64,000 nt of DNA, taken from assembly GCF_025971925.1 (NCBI RefSeq), contig NZ_JAPDHV010000009.1, positions 35,126-99,125 of the forward strand, written 5' to 3'. The translations under genes were made by a program, and so were the position numbers. This DNA comes from Chryseobacterium oryctis (GTDB lineage Bacteria > Bacteroidota > Bacteroidia > Flavobacteriales > Weeksellaceae). Numbering within the stretch: the stretch's first letter is position 1; each line of letters begins with the position of its first letter. Shown piece by piece: positions 9,174 to 17,988 of the stretch. The notes beneath the pieces were generated by a model that was not told the DNA's origin, did no database searches, and was given only the letters and a program-made list of their open reading frames with translations.

Positions 9174-12100
9174 ATGAATTTATCCTTTAAAAAATATTTA
9201 AAAAAAACATCCATTCTCTTCAAAATATTCTTGTCTGTCGCGTTGTTTTATTCCTGTGCAACATACAACGTAAAAAAAGGTAAAAACTTATTTGAAGTAA
9301 AAAATTCTAATATATCTGAAAATGATTTTACAATTTTCTTAATTGGAGATGCTGGAAATGCGGATGAAGTTCAGTCTCAAAACACACTGAATTTATTAAA
9401 AGGTAAGTTAGATTCTGCTAATCAAAATTCTATACTCATTTTTCTAGGTGATAACATTTACCCAAACGGAATGCCCAAAGAAAACTCTAAAGATTATACA
9501 TTAGCAAAACATAAATTGGAGAACCAACTTTCTGTTACTAAAAACTTTAAAGGTAAAACACTTGTCATTCCCGGAAATCACGATTGGAATAACGGATTGG
9601 GCGGATTAAAAGCACAGGAAGATTTTGTAAAAGCCTATTTCAACGATAAAAAATCATTCTTACCAAAAAATTCTTGTCCGATTGACGACATCAGTCTTGC
9701 TAATAACATCAAATTAATTGTTATTGATACAGAATGGGCATTGGTAAATTGGGACAAATATCCCGGAATCAACAAAAGTTGCAATATAAAAACCCGTGAA
9801 GACCTTTTCACGGAGTTTAAAGATTTAGTTAATAAAAATCAGGATAAAAAAATCATTGTTGCTCTTCATCACCCTATTATCAGCAGTGGTACTCATGCAG
9901 GTTTTAATTCTGCAAAGTCTCATCTTTATCCTCTGAAAAGCAAAATACCCGTTCCCGGTGTTTCTACTTTAATCAATATTTTGAGAAGCTCTTCAGGAGG
10001 AAGTTTAGAGGATATTAACAACCGACATTATGCAGATTTAGCAAACCGATTAAAAAGTATTGTTCAGGACAAAAACAATATCATTTTTGTTTCTGGCCAC
10101 GACCATAATCTGCAATATCATGAGGAAAAAAATATCCGACAAATCATTAGCGGAGCAGGTTCTAAAACAGATCCTTCAACTATTATAGAAGAAACAGATT
10201 TTTCATATGGAGGAAATGGTTTCGCAGTTCTGAATCTTAGAAAAGATGAAAGTTTGGATGTAGAATTCTTCTCTACAAGAAATAATAAGCTGGAAAAACT
10301 GAGCCATATTTCAGTATTTTCAAAACCTGATACATTTATAAATAATTTCCCAAATACTTTCCCAAACAAAATTTCCTCAAGTGTTTACCCAAAAGAATTT
10401 ACAGAAAAAGGAAAACTTTACAGATGGCTTTGGGGAGAACATTACAGAAAATATTATGGAATTCCTATTCAGGCTAATACAGCCAACATTTCAGAATTGG
10501 ATGGAGGCTATACTCCTTTTCGAGAAGGTGGAGGAAATCAATCAAACAGTTTGAGGCTGAAATCACATAACGGACAAGAATTTGTAATGAGAGGAGTAAA
10601 GAAAAGTGCGGTTCGTTTCCTTAATAATATGGCTTTCAAAAAAAGCACTTTCGGAGATGAGCTTAATAATAGTTTTCCTGATAAATTTTTGTTGGATTTT
10701 TATACAACCAATCATCCTTTTACTCCTTTTTCCGTGGGAAATCTTGCTGAAAAAGTCAATATTTTTCACAGTAATCCCAGATTATACTATGTTCCTAAAC
10801 AACAAGCTTTAGGAAAGTACAATGAAAACTATGGAGATGAAATGTACATGATAGAAGAGCGTTTTTCGGCTGATCCTAAAACATTAGAGGCTTTAGGTAA
10901 TGCAAAAGATATTGTTTCTACAGATGATGTTTTGAAAAATTTAACGAAAAATTACAAATATTCCATAGACAAAGAATCTTATATCAGAGCAAGAATTTTT
11001 GATATACTCATCGGAGATTGGGACAGACATTCAGACCAATGGAAATGGGCAGAATATGAAGAAGGTGACAACATAATTTATAAGCCTATTCCCAGAGACA
11101 GAGATCAGGCATTCAGTAAATATGACGGCGCTGCTTTTAAAATTATCATGAATATTCCTGCTATTCGGCATATGAAAACCTTCAAAGACGATATTAAAAA
11201 TATAAGATGGATGAATATGGAACCTTATCCTTTAGATTTAATTTTCTTAAAAGGTTCTACACAAGAAGAATGGATTGCCCAGGCAAAATACATTCAGGAA
11301 AATTTATCTGATAAAGATATTGAAGAAGCATTTAACAATTTACCTGAAGAAGTAAAAGATGAGACAATTATAGATATTCAAAATAAATTGAAATCAAGAA
11401 AGCTGAAGTTACAAAACTACGCTTCCCAATATTATGACATCTTACAAGAAAAAGTACCTCTTGCAGGAACTGTGAATCCTGATAAATTTGTGATTACAAA
11501 AGCAAAAAATTCCATTAATGTAAAGCAATATAAACTGGATAAGAACAAAGAAAATCCTGAACTTGTTTTCGAAAAAACTTACAACGATTCCAAAACGAAA
11601 GAACTTTGGATTTACGGGTTGGAAGATGATGACATTTATGAAGTGGGAGGTGATGGCAGACCAAAAACCACAATTAGATTAATTGGAGGTTACAATCATG
11701 ACATTTATAGCGTCACCAATGGAAGCAGAGTGAAAATTTATGATTTTAAAAATCAAAAAAACACCTATTATTCAGGTACAGCCACCAAAAACATTTCAAG
11801 CGATTACAACATCAATACTTACAATTACAAACATCCGAAATATAATTTCTTTGCAGGATATCCCAATCTTAACTACAACCCTGATGATGGGGTAATTATT
11901 GGTGTACTTGCTAATTATACGGTGAATAATTTTATTCGTGATCCTTTTACCCAAAAACATACTTTAAGAGCTAATTTTTATACTGCAACTGAAGGATTCA
12001 ATGTAGCTTATAAAGGAATTTTCAAAAAAGCAATATATGGTTGGGATTTTAATATCGATGCTTTCTACTCCACTCCTCGTTTTTCGGAAAATTTCTTTGG

Positions 12101-12887
12101 TTTGTCTAATGAAAGTCCATATGACAAAAAAAATACAGAACGAGAATATAATAGAGCCAGAATCTCGAAAATCTACTTTGCACCATCAATTTCTAAAAAA
12201 AGTTGGATGAATCTTGAACATCAGTTTCAACTGACTTTTGAAAATAATAAAGTTCAAAGAAAAGGAAACCGTTTTGTAGATATTTCTCCGGATGTGAGAC
12301 CTGAAGTTTTCAACGACCAGCAATTTGCAGGAATGAACTATACTTTCAGCTTCAAAAACTTAGACAATAATGCGTTCCCAACATTAGGAATGGAATTTTT
12401 ATTAAATGCCGATTGGAGAACCAACCTTTCTAATTTTGATAAAAACTTTGTAACCCTGAAAGGGACTTTAGCAGTTCACCACAGAATTGATAAAAAAGGG
12501 ACTTTCGTGTTTGCAAATTCCAGCAATGCAATGTGGATCAACAATAACAATTTCGAATTTTACCAAGCTGCAATCATCGGAGGAAATAACGGAATGAGAG
12601 CTTTCAGAAATGACAGATTCTCAGGAAGATCATATTTTATCAACAATTCTGAAGTTCGTTGGGATTTTGGAAGAATCAGAAACAATATAGTTCCTGCCAA
12701 CATTGGTGTTTTGCTAGGTTATGATATTGGTAGAGTCTGGAATGATCATGAGGATTCTACAAAATGGCATCAATCTATTGGTGCCGGATTTTGGATGAGT
12801 ATTGTGGAAATGTTTTCCGCAAGAGTAAATTATTTCTACGGTTCAGACGGAGGAAGAATTTCCGCAGGAGTAGGTATGACTTTTTAA
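9174..12887 (+). CDS. Lipoprotein with calcineurin-like phosphoesterase, kinase-like middle and C-terminal outer-membrane beta-barrel
   Basis: This 1237-residue protein starts with a lipoprotein signal (cysteine 28 in LFYSC). Residues 53-380 carry calcineurin-like metallophosphoesterase motifs: GDAGN at 58-62, GDN at 92-94, GNHDW at 134-138, HH at 232-233 and GHDH at 308-311. Residues about 430-700 contain GDWDRH at 614-619 followed by PIPRDRDQAF at 638-647, which resembles the catalytic and metal-binding motifs of HipA/Fam20-like kinases; this is my own reading. From about residue 895 the alternating pattern and the C-terminal GVGMTF are typical of BamA/TamA-like outer-membrane barrels. It lies divergent to the HD-PycTM gene, with 26 bases between starts. 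The substrate is unknown. Confidence 0.85.
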   Translation: MNLSFKKYLKKTSILFKIFLSVALFYSCATYNVKKGKNLFEVKNSNISENDFTIFLIGDAGNADEVQSQNTLNLLKGKLDSANQNSILIFLGDNIYPNGMPKENSKDYTLAKHKLENQLSVTKNFKGKTLVIPGNHDWNNGLGGLKAQEDFVKAYFNDKKSFLPKNSCPIDDISLANNIKLIVIDTEWALVNWDKYPGINKSCNIKTREDLFTEFKDLVNKNQDKKIIVALHHPIISSGTHAGFNSAKSHLYPLKSKIPVPGVSTLINILRSSSGGSLEDINNRHYADLANRLKSIVQDKNNIIFVSGHDHNLQYHEEKNIRQIISGAGSKTDPSTIIEETDFSYGGNGFAVLNLRKDESLDVEFFSTRNNKLEKLSHISVFSKPDTFINNFPNTFPNKISSSVYPKEFTEKGKLYRWLWGEHYRKYYGIPIQANTANISELDGGYTPFREGGGNQSNSLRLKSHNGQEFVMRGVKKSAVRFLNNMAFKKSTFGDELNNSFPDKFLLDFYTTNHPFTPFSVGNLAEKVNIFHSNPRLYYVPKQQALGKYNENYGDEMYMIEERFSADPKTLEALGNAKDIVSTDDVLKNLTKNYKYSIDKESYIRARIFDILIGDWDRHSDQWKWAEYEEGDNIIYKPIPRDRDQAFSKYDGAAFKIIMNIPAIRHMKTFKDDIKNIRWMNMEPYPLDLIFLKGSTQEEWIAQAKYIQENLSDKDIEEAFNNLPEEVKDETIIDIQNKLKSRKLKLQNYASQYYDILQEKVPLAGTVNPDKFVITKAKNSINVKQYKLDKNKENPELVFEKTYNDSKTKELWIYGLEDDDIYEVGGDGRPKTTIRLIGGYNHDIYSVTNGSRVKIYDFKNQKNTYYSGTATKNISSDYNINTYNYKHPKYNFFAGYPNLNYNPDDGVIIGVLANYTVNNFIRDPFTQKHTLRANFYTATEGFNVAYKGIFKKAIYGWDFNIDAFYSTPRFSENFFGLSNESPYDKKNTEREYNRARISKIYFAPSISKKSWMNLEHQFQLTFENNKVQRKGNRFVDISPDVRPEVFNDQQFAGMNYTFSFKNLDNNAFPTLGMEFLLNADWRTNLSNFDKNFVTLKGTLAVHHRIDKKGTFVFANSSNAMWINNNNFEFYQAAIIGGNNGMRAFRNDRFSGRSYFINNSEVRWDFGRIRNNIVPANIGVLLGYDIGRVWNDHEDSTKWHQSIGAGFWMSIVEMFSARVNYFYGSDGGRISAGVGMTF

Positions 12888-12916
12888 TATCTGAATATAA
12901 ATAACCGCCATAAAAC

Positions 12917-12946
12917 ATCCGCAGGAAAATTTCTCTGCGGATTTTT
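12917..12946 (+). terminator. Intrinsic terminator after the phosphoesterase-barrel gene
   Basis: ATCCGCAG pairs with CTGCGGAT around a ten-base loop and is followed by a T-rich run. It lies between two convergent genes and works best on the plus strand. Confidence 0.85.
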
Positions 12947-12948
12947 AT

Positions 12949-13821
12949 TTATCTTAGTGAAAACTTATATACATTTCCTCCTTCACTTTTATCTTTTTCA
13001 TCAGCTATCAAGAGAGTTTTATCATCAAGAAAAACAACGGCTTCTTTTTGAGAATTATGTTCTAAAGCTATCTTTTCAATCTTAGCTGAATTAAAATCAT
13101 TGGCTGTAAACCCTGAAAGAATATGAATATTTTTGTGAGTCAGTAATACAATTTTATCTTTTGTACTGTTGATAGCTGCAGAGGTGATGGCTGCATCGCT
13201 GTATTTTCCATTCAATTTTAATTTGCCAATCAACTTTGCTTCAAAATCTCCTTCTTTATTAGGAATCTGGAAAACTAGAAAAGTTCCGTCAAAACCTTTG
13301 CTTCTGTTTTTTGTAAAGAGATAAAAATTTCCGTTCATTTCTACAAATGCTTCACAATCATACAACCAATTAGATTTTTTTGGAGGAAATTCTGTTTGAC
13401 CTTCATAACGAAACTTGGTTGTCTGAAGCACTTTTGTATTTTTTTGAGAAATATTTTTCAGATCTATTTTTAGAATAGAAAGGTTTTGTCTTTCATTATC
13501 ATTATTCCCAAAATCCCCCAAATACAAATTACCTTGCTCGTCTTTTGTAATATCTTCCCAGTCATTATTAATAGCGTCAGTAACAAGAACATCAGCTATT
13601 TGATTCCCTTGCATATCAAGCCCGTACACAACATTTTTATTTCCCTGGTCTTCTATTGCCCAAATTGTTTTTTTATCCTGAGACAAAGCAATTCCAGAAA
13701 CTTCCTTTAATTTTTTAGGCAACGAAAATTCAACTTTCAGACCATTGCTTTGAGATGAATCCTGAGCTTTGGGATTACAACTCAATAAAAAGAATGCCAA
13801 TAAAACAAGATAACGAACCAT
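12949..13821 (-). CDS. Secreted lipoprotein, probable beta-propeller (SdiA-regulated/phytase-like)
   Basis: The 290-residue protein has a lipoprotein signal with cysteine 15 (FFLLSC). The body repeats short strand-rich units such as VSGIALSQDKKTIWAIED and DWEDITKDEQGNLYLGDFGNN, a pattern seen in SdiA-regulated or phytase-like propeller proteins. No catalytic residues can be assigned with certainty, so the substrate is unknown. The start follows the FUSC stop after two bases, making it the last gene of the mazG-FUSC-lipoprotein operon. Confidence 0.7.
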   Translation of the reverse strand: MVRYLVLLAFFLLSCNPKAQDSSQSNGLKVEFSLPKKLKEVSGIALSQDKKTIWAIEDQGNKNVVYGLDMQGNQIADVLVTDAINNDWEDITKDEQGNLYLGDFGNNDNERQNLSILKIDLKNISQKNTKVLQTTKFRYEGQTEFPPKKSNWLYDCEAFVEMNGNFYLFTKNRSKGFDGTFLVFQIPNKEGDFEAKLIGKLKLNGKYSDAAITSAAINSTKDKIVLLTHKNIHILSGFTANDFNSAKIEKIALEHNSQKEAVVFLDDKTLLIADEKDKSEGGNVYKFSLR

Positions 13822-13823
13822 AC

Positions 13824-14906
13824 CTACTTTTTTAATTTTTTAAACTGAAAATAAGAAAACCTGATATTCTTCTCTAAGTTATTAATAATCTTTTGATGAT
13901 GAAGAAAAAAACCGGCAACCAAACCTATAAAACTTCCTATAATAGTATCAATCAATCTATCATGAATAAGATTCTGGAAATCATGGGGTGCAAGACTTCC
14001 TGATTCTGCTAAAAGAATAGTAAGAGGAGTCATAAAAACCACTGCTGAACCATAATTTCTCACAATCAGCAACTCTATCAAAAACTGAAACAACACAATA
14101 AACATAATCATAATAAGTTTATCTGGATTGAAGGAAAGAATTGCCCAAGCGATACCAATCCCGATAAAAGTTCCCAAAATTCTATGTACATTTCTTTGAC
14201 GCACATGTTCAAAATTTCTCCCTTGAATAATGGCAATTGCCGAAATAGAAATCCAATAGGTATTGGTAAAATTCAGCCAATGACCTATAATTAATGTAAG
14301 AGCAAGAAAAAAACCAATAATAGTACTTTCGACAAACTTGGTATATCTTTTTTTATTGTATTTTCTTCTTCTGGGTACAGCTACAAACTCACTTTTCTCT
14401 ACAAATACTGAATATAAAAATGCAAATGAACAGGATAAAATAGCCCCCATTGCAACAAGTCCTACTCTAGCCGGAATGATATCTAAATTAAACTCATGAG
14501 TTCCTGCCATTGCTCCAACCATGATGAAAAAGAAATTTCCGGGAGGTGGAATTTTAAAATAGGAGGAAATAAAATGAGCTAAAAAAGAAACAATTCCCAA
14601 TGCCAAAGCAGCCAAATAAACATTGAAACTAAAAAATGAACAAATTGTAAAAGAAAAAATAAAACCAAAAGAACATACCGCCAAATGTACCATCCTTTGA
14701 GAGATAGGCGCTGACGTGAAGTAAAGAATCGTCAACGCTCCTAAACAAGCCGTACTTCCATAATTGGGTTTTCCTGTAAAATATCCTATAAAAAGGCAAG
14801 TTCCCACGCACAATGCCGCAAGAAACGGGAAATGCCATTTTCTTTCTGTTTTTTTGAATTCTAATAAATACTGAAACCTATGATTGGAAGGACTTTGCAC
14901 TTTCAT
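13824..14906 (-). CDS. FUSC family inner-membrane protein
   Basis: The protein belongs to the FUSC (fusaric acid resistance-like) superfamily, which includes aromatic-acid and toxin exporters. Its 360 residues contain two blocks of hydrophobic helices separated by a basic cytoplasmic stretch near 175-185 (PRRRKYNKKR). The second block carries the family-type segment GHWLNFTNTYWISISAIAIIQG followed by a basic RQRNVHRILGTFIG motif. It starts three bases after mazG and ends two bases before the lipoprotein gene, so all three are cotranscribed. The transported compound is not known. Confidence 0.85.
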   Translation of the reverse strand: MKVQSPSNHRFQYLLEFKKTERKWHFPFLAALCVGTCLFIGYFTGKPNYGSTACLGALTILYFTSAPISQRMVHLAVCSFGFIFSFTICSFFSFNVYLAALALGIVSFLAHFISSYFKIPPPGNFFFIMVGAMAGTHEFNLDIIPARVGLVAMGAILSCSFAFLYSVFVEKSEFVAVPRRRKYNKKRYTKFVESTIIGFFLALTLIIGHWLNFTNTYWISISAIAIIQGRNFEHVRQRNVHRILGTFIGIGIAWAILSFNPDKLIMIMFIVLFQFLIELLIVRNYGSAVVFMTPLTILLAESGSLAPHDFQNLIHDRLIDTIIGSFIGLVAGFFLHHQKIINNLEKNIRFSYFQFKKLKK

Positions 14907-14909
14907 ATT

Positions 14910-15677
14910 TTACGATAAAATTTTAGCTTCTTCCCAAAGAACATCCATTTCTTCCAACGACATTTCTGCTAATTTTAAATCTCTTTCTTCTGCTAACTTT
15001 TCCATTTTTTGAAATCTTGAAATAAACTTCAGATTCGTTCTTTCTAAAGCTGAATCGGGATTAATTCCTGAAATTCTTGCATAGTTTATCAACGAAAAAA
15101 ATACATCACCCAATTCCTGTTCTTTTTTATCTAAATCAGTTTCCGCATGAAACTCCTGAATTTCTTCATCTACCTTTTTCCATGCATCTTCAGCATCATG
15201 AAATTCAAAACCGATTCCTTTTACTTTATCCTGAATTCTATAGGCTTTTACCAAACTCGGCAAACCTTTCGGAACACCTCCCAAAATAGAGGTATTGCCT
15301 TCTTTCAGCTTCAGTTTTTCCCAATTTTGCTTTACTTCTTCTTCATCTTTCACTTCCGTATCACCATAAATATGAGGATGTCTGAAAATCAATTTTTCAT
15401 TTAAGGAATTAATAACATCTGTAATATCAAAACTTCCTTTTTCGGAGCCAATTTTAGCATAAAAAACCAAATGAAGCAGTACGTCGCCCAATTCTTTTTT
15501 AATTTCAACTAAATCTTCCTGTAAAAGGGCGTCTGAAAGTTCATAAGCTTCTTCTAAAGTAAGATGACGAAGCGATTGCAAAGTTTGTTTCTGATCCCAC
15601 GGACATTTTTCACGCAAATCATCCATGATATCTAATAATCTTCCGAAGGCTTCTAATTTTTCCTGTTTAGTATTCAT
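14910..15677 (-). CDS. mazG: Nucleoside triphosphate pyrophosphohydrolase MazG
   Basis: MazG hydrolyses nucleoside triphosphates to monophosphates and pyrophosphate, clearing damaged nucleotides in the cytoplasm. The 255 residues match the length of the two-domain E. coli enzyme. The N-terminal half shows CPWDQKQTLQSLRHLTLEEAYE and KKELGDVLLHLVFYAKI, and the C-terminal half repeats the pattern with EIQEF and KEQELGDVFFSLINYAR; these acidic residues bind magnesium. A TAAATTTG box 23 bases upstream of the start is its likely promoter. It leads a three-gene operon with FUSC and a lipoprotein. Confidence 0.95.
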   Translation of the reverse strand: MNTKQEKLEAFGRLLDIMDDLREKCPWDQKQTLQSLRHLTLEEAYELSDALLQEDLVEIKKELGDVLLHLVFYAKIGSEKGSFDITDVINSLNEKLIFRHPHIYGDTEVKDEEEVKQNWEKLKLKEGNTSILGGVPKGLPSLVKAYRIQDKVKGIGFEFHDAEDAWKKVDEEIQEFHAETDLDKKEQELGDVFFSLINYARISGINPDSALERTNLKFISRFQKMEKLAEERDLKLAEMSLEEMDVLWEEAKILS

Positions 15678-15700
15678 ATAATGAGGAATTCAAGATTTTA

Positions 15701-15708
15701 CAAATTTA
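15701..15708 (-). promoter_or_regulatory. -7 promoter box (TAAATTTG) for mazG
   Basis: Read on the minus strand this is an exact match to the Bacteroidota -7 consensus TAnnTTTG. It lies 23 bases before the mazG start codon. No clear -33 TTG is visible at the usual distance. Confidence 0.6.
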
Positions 15709-15809
15709 AGGAATAAGGAATGAAATTATAATGACACAACTCACTTCTTAAAAAGAAAAAACCTCATCATTTCTGATAAGGTTTATATTTTTAAATTCAA
15801 ACTAATGAA

Positions 15810-16319
15810 TTATCCTTTTTTAGAAGTTGCTTTCGCTTTTGAAGCCGTTTTTTTAGGAGCCTCATTCTCTTCTGCAACTACTTCTTCAACCTCTTGAGCC
15901 GGTTCTGTCATTTCAGGTTCAGCTTTTACAAAACTTTCAGGAGTAATATAACCTGCTTTTTGAAGAATATTGTACCATTGAGCTAACTTCTTGATATCTG
16001 AAATATAAACTCTTTCTGTATCATAGTTCGGAAGAGAAGCAGTCATAAAATCTCTTAATTCTGCATCACCAGATTTATGAGGAATAGCCTCTTTATAATC
16101 ATAGTTTTTAGCAATATTTTCAAAAACTTCAAACAAAGGAACTTCTTTTTCAAATGTAAACATTGCAATGTTATCTAGTAAACTTACCTGGCTAGAATTA
16201 CCAATGCTCACTTTCTTTTTAGTTGTAACATCTTCAATGATAAATCCGTTTCTTAATTGAGAAACTAATTTGTAAAGTCCTGGTTTTCCAGAAATTGAAA
16301 TTATTTTTTCTAACAGCAT
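15810..16319 (-). CDS. DUF5606 family protein
   Basis: This is a conserved flavobacterial protein of the DUF5606 family with no known function. I choose the internal ATG at 16319, giving LLEKIISISGKPGLYKLV after the initiator, which is where the conserved domain begins; the open frame could extend 11 residues upstream. The conserved part ends near residue 130, and the tail is rich in Glu, Ala, Pro and Lys, ending in a basic segment (KKTASKAKATSKKG) that could bind nucleic acid. It follows def by 71 bases on the same strand and may share its transcript. Confidence 0.8.
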   Translation of the reverse strand: MLLEKIISISGKPGLYKLVSQLRNGFIIEDVTTKKKVSIGNSSQVSLLDNIAMFTFEKEVPLFEVFENIAKNYDYKEAIPHKSGDAELRDFMTASLPNYDTERVYISDIKKLAQWYNILQKAGYITPESFVKAEPEMTEPAQEVEEVVAEENEAPKKTASKAKATSKKG

Positions 16320-16390
16320 AATTTTATTTTTTGTAAATGTAACAGGTAGCAAAAAGCTTTCTGTTGTTTAATATTTCTTTTTTTATTTAA

Positions 16391-16963
16391 CTATTTTGGA
16401 AATCTCATTTTATAACCCACATTGATATCACCCTGAGTAATCTTAGTCAATTTACCTTTTACCAGTTTCTTTTTCAAAGCACTTAGATGGTCGGTAAATA
16501 ATATTCCTTCAATGTGATCGTATTCATGCTGAATTACGCGGGCTCTAATATCGGAAAAAGTTTCTGTATGTTTTACAAAATTTTCGTCAAAATATTCAAT
16601 CACGATTGTCCCTTTTCTCTTTACATCTTCTCTTACATCGGGAATAGAAAGACAACCTTCATTAAACTTCCATTCTTCACCAGATTCTTCAAGTATTTTG
16701 GCATTAATGAAAACTTTTTTAAAGCTCACCAATTCATCTTTTATATCCTCATAATCTTCATCTTCCGCCAAAGGAGTAACATCGATTACAAATAAACGGA
16801 TATCCAAACCGATTTGTGGTGCTGCCAATCCTATGCCATTTGCACTGTACATCGTTTCGAACATATTTTCTATCAATTCTTGTAACTCGGGATAATCTTT
16901 GTCTATATCCTTTCCTACTTTTCTCAAAACAGGATCCCCAAAGGCTCTTATTGGTAAAATCAT
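16391..16963 (-). CDS. def: Peptide deformylase
   Basis: Peptide deformylase removes the formyl group from the first methionine of new proteins, using a metal ion. All three signature motifs are present in the 190 residues: GIGLAAPQIG at 43-52, EGCLS at 102-106 with the metal-binding cysteine 104, and QHEYDH at 145-150 with the metal ligands His146 and His150 and catalytic Glu147. Its start overlaps the ruvX stop by four bases (ATGA type), so translation is probably coupled. Confidence 0.97.
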   Translation of the reverse strand: MILPIRAFGDPVLRKVGKDIDKDYPELQELIENMFETMYSANGIGLAAPQIGLDIRLFVIDVTPLAEDEDYEDIKDELVSFKKVFINAKILEESGEEWKFNEGCLSIPDVREDVKRKGTIVIEYFDENFVKHTETFSDIRARVIQHEYDHIEGILFTDHLSALKKKLVKGKLTKITQGDINVGYKMRFPK

Positions 16964-17376
16964 CTTGTTCTTTGTTCTAAAAAATTCTGCAATATGATGG
17001 TTGCACTTACTTTATCTATTAATCCTTTTTCTTGTCTTTGTTTTTTACTTTTTCCGCTTTGGGAAATAAAAAACGAAGCCATTTTGGAGGTAAATCTTTC
17101 ATCAAAACGGTTTACTTTAACATCCGGAAATTCCTTTTGAAAAATTTCTATGAATTTTAAAATATCTGTTTCTACTTCAGAAATATTTCCTTTTAAATCT
17201 ACAGGCAGCCCTATTACCACTTCGTCTACTCTATTTTCTCTAAAATATTTTTTCAAAAATTCTATCAAAACCGGTGTCTGAATTGTATCTAATCCGCTTG
17301 CTATAATCTGCATATCATCCGTCGCAGCAATACCACAACGTGCCTTTCCATAGTCTATTGCAAGCACCTGTCCCAT
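16960..17376 (-). CDS. ruvX: Putative pre-16S rRNA nuclease / Holliday junction resolvase RuvX (YqgF)
   Basis: The 138-residue protein has an RNase H-like fold. The N-terminal VLAIDYGKARCGIAATDD carries the first catalytic aspartate at 8, and VDEVVIGLPVDLKG carries the conserved GLP segment; DERFTS and the late aspartate in LIDKVSA complete the family pattern. In E. coli the homologue matures the 16S rRNA 5' end. It is cotranscribed with def, whose start it overlaps. A TAAATTTG box lies only seven bases before the ATG, so the leader should be almost absent. Confidence 0.93.
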   Translation of the reverse strand: MGQVLAIDYGKARCGIAATDDMQIIASGLDTIQTPVLIEFLKKYFRENRVDEVVIGLPVDLKGNISEVETDILKFIEIFQKEFPDVKVNRFDERFTSKMASFFISQSGKSKKQRQEKGLIDKVSATIILQNFLEQRTR

Positions 17377-17383
17377 AAGTCTG

Positions 17384-17391
17384 CAAATTTA
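17384..17391 (-). promoter_or_regulatory. -7 promoter box (TAAATTTG) for ruvX-def
   Basis: Exact TAnnTTTG match on the minus strand. Its end is seven bases from the ruvX start codon, which predicts a very short or missing 5' leader. Confidence 0.6.
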
Positions 17392-17511
17392 GTAATTTTT
17401 AATGATTTTTTTTCATAAACATGATTTTATTCCATACACAGTTTTTTTTATAAATCTTGTTATTATTCCGTTATTTTTTTTTTAATTTTATGTTTCCAAA
17501 AAAGCAATAAT

Positions 17512-17988
17512 ATGAAGAAACTCATCCTTGTAAGACATGCGAAAAGCGACTGGCCGGAAGAAACTGAAGATTTCGACAGACCATTGGCAGACAAGGGATT
17601 AGAAGACGCTATAAATATGTCAAGGTTTTTAAAAAACAATAATATTTCTATCGATTTTCTAGTCTCAAGTCCTGCAGTTCGTGCTTTGAATACATGTAAA
17701 ATTTTCAATCAGACTTATAATCTGGATGTGAAAACGGATGAGAAACTTTATAACCCTTCAGAGAGCAATTTTGAGTCTGTGATTTACGACTTGGATGACA
17801 ACCATGATACAGTTGCTTTTTTCTCTCACAACAACGGAATTTCAAATTTTGCAAATTCTATATCTCAAGATGTTTTCCATTTCCCTACTTGTGGTGTGGC
17901 AGGTTTTGAAATAGACTGCGATTCATGGTCTGAATTTGATGGTGCTAAAAAGAAACTTTCATTCTTTTATGAACCTAATAAAATATAA
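17512..17988 (+). CDS. SixA-like histidine phosphatase
   Basis: The protein belongs to the histidine phosphatase superfamily and resembles SixA, which removes phosphate from phosphohistidine proteins. In its 158 residues the catalytic RHAK motif is at 8-11 (LVRHAKSDWPEE), a second arginine occurs in SSPAVRALNT, and the second catalytic histidine appears in AFFSHNNGIS. The gene is transcribed away from ruvX. Its 3' end overlaps the next gene by 20 bases in another frame, suggesting coupled translation. Confidence 0.88.
   Translation: MKKLILVRHAKSDWPEETEDFDRPLADKGLEDAINMSRFLKNNNISIDFLVSSPAVRALNTCKIFNQTYNLDVKTDEKLYNPSESNFESVIYDLDDNHDTVAFFSHNNGISNFANSISQDVFHFPTCGVAGFEIDCDSWSEFDGAKKKLSFFYEPNKI

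Noticed and set aside
7038..12887. A complete Pycsar antiphage system
   Set aside because: Only the effector-like domain is present; no adenylate/uridylate/cytidylate cyclase-like gene is found in the neighbouring 10 kb, so a full system is not supported.
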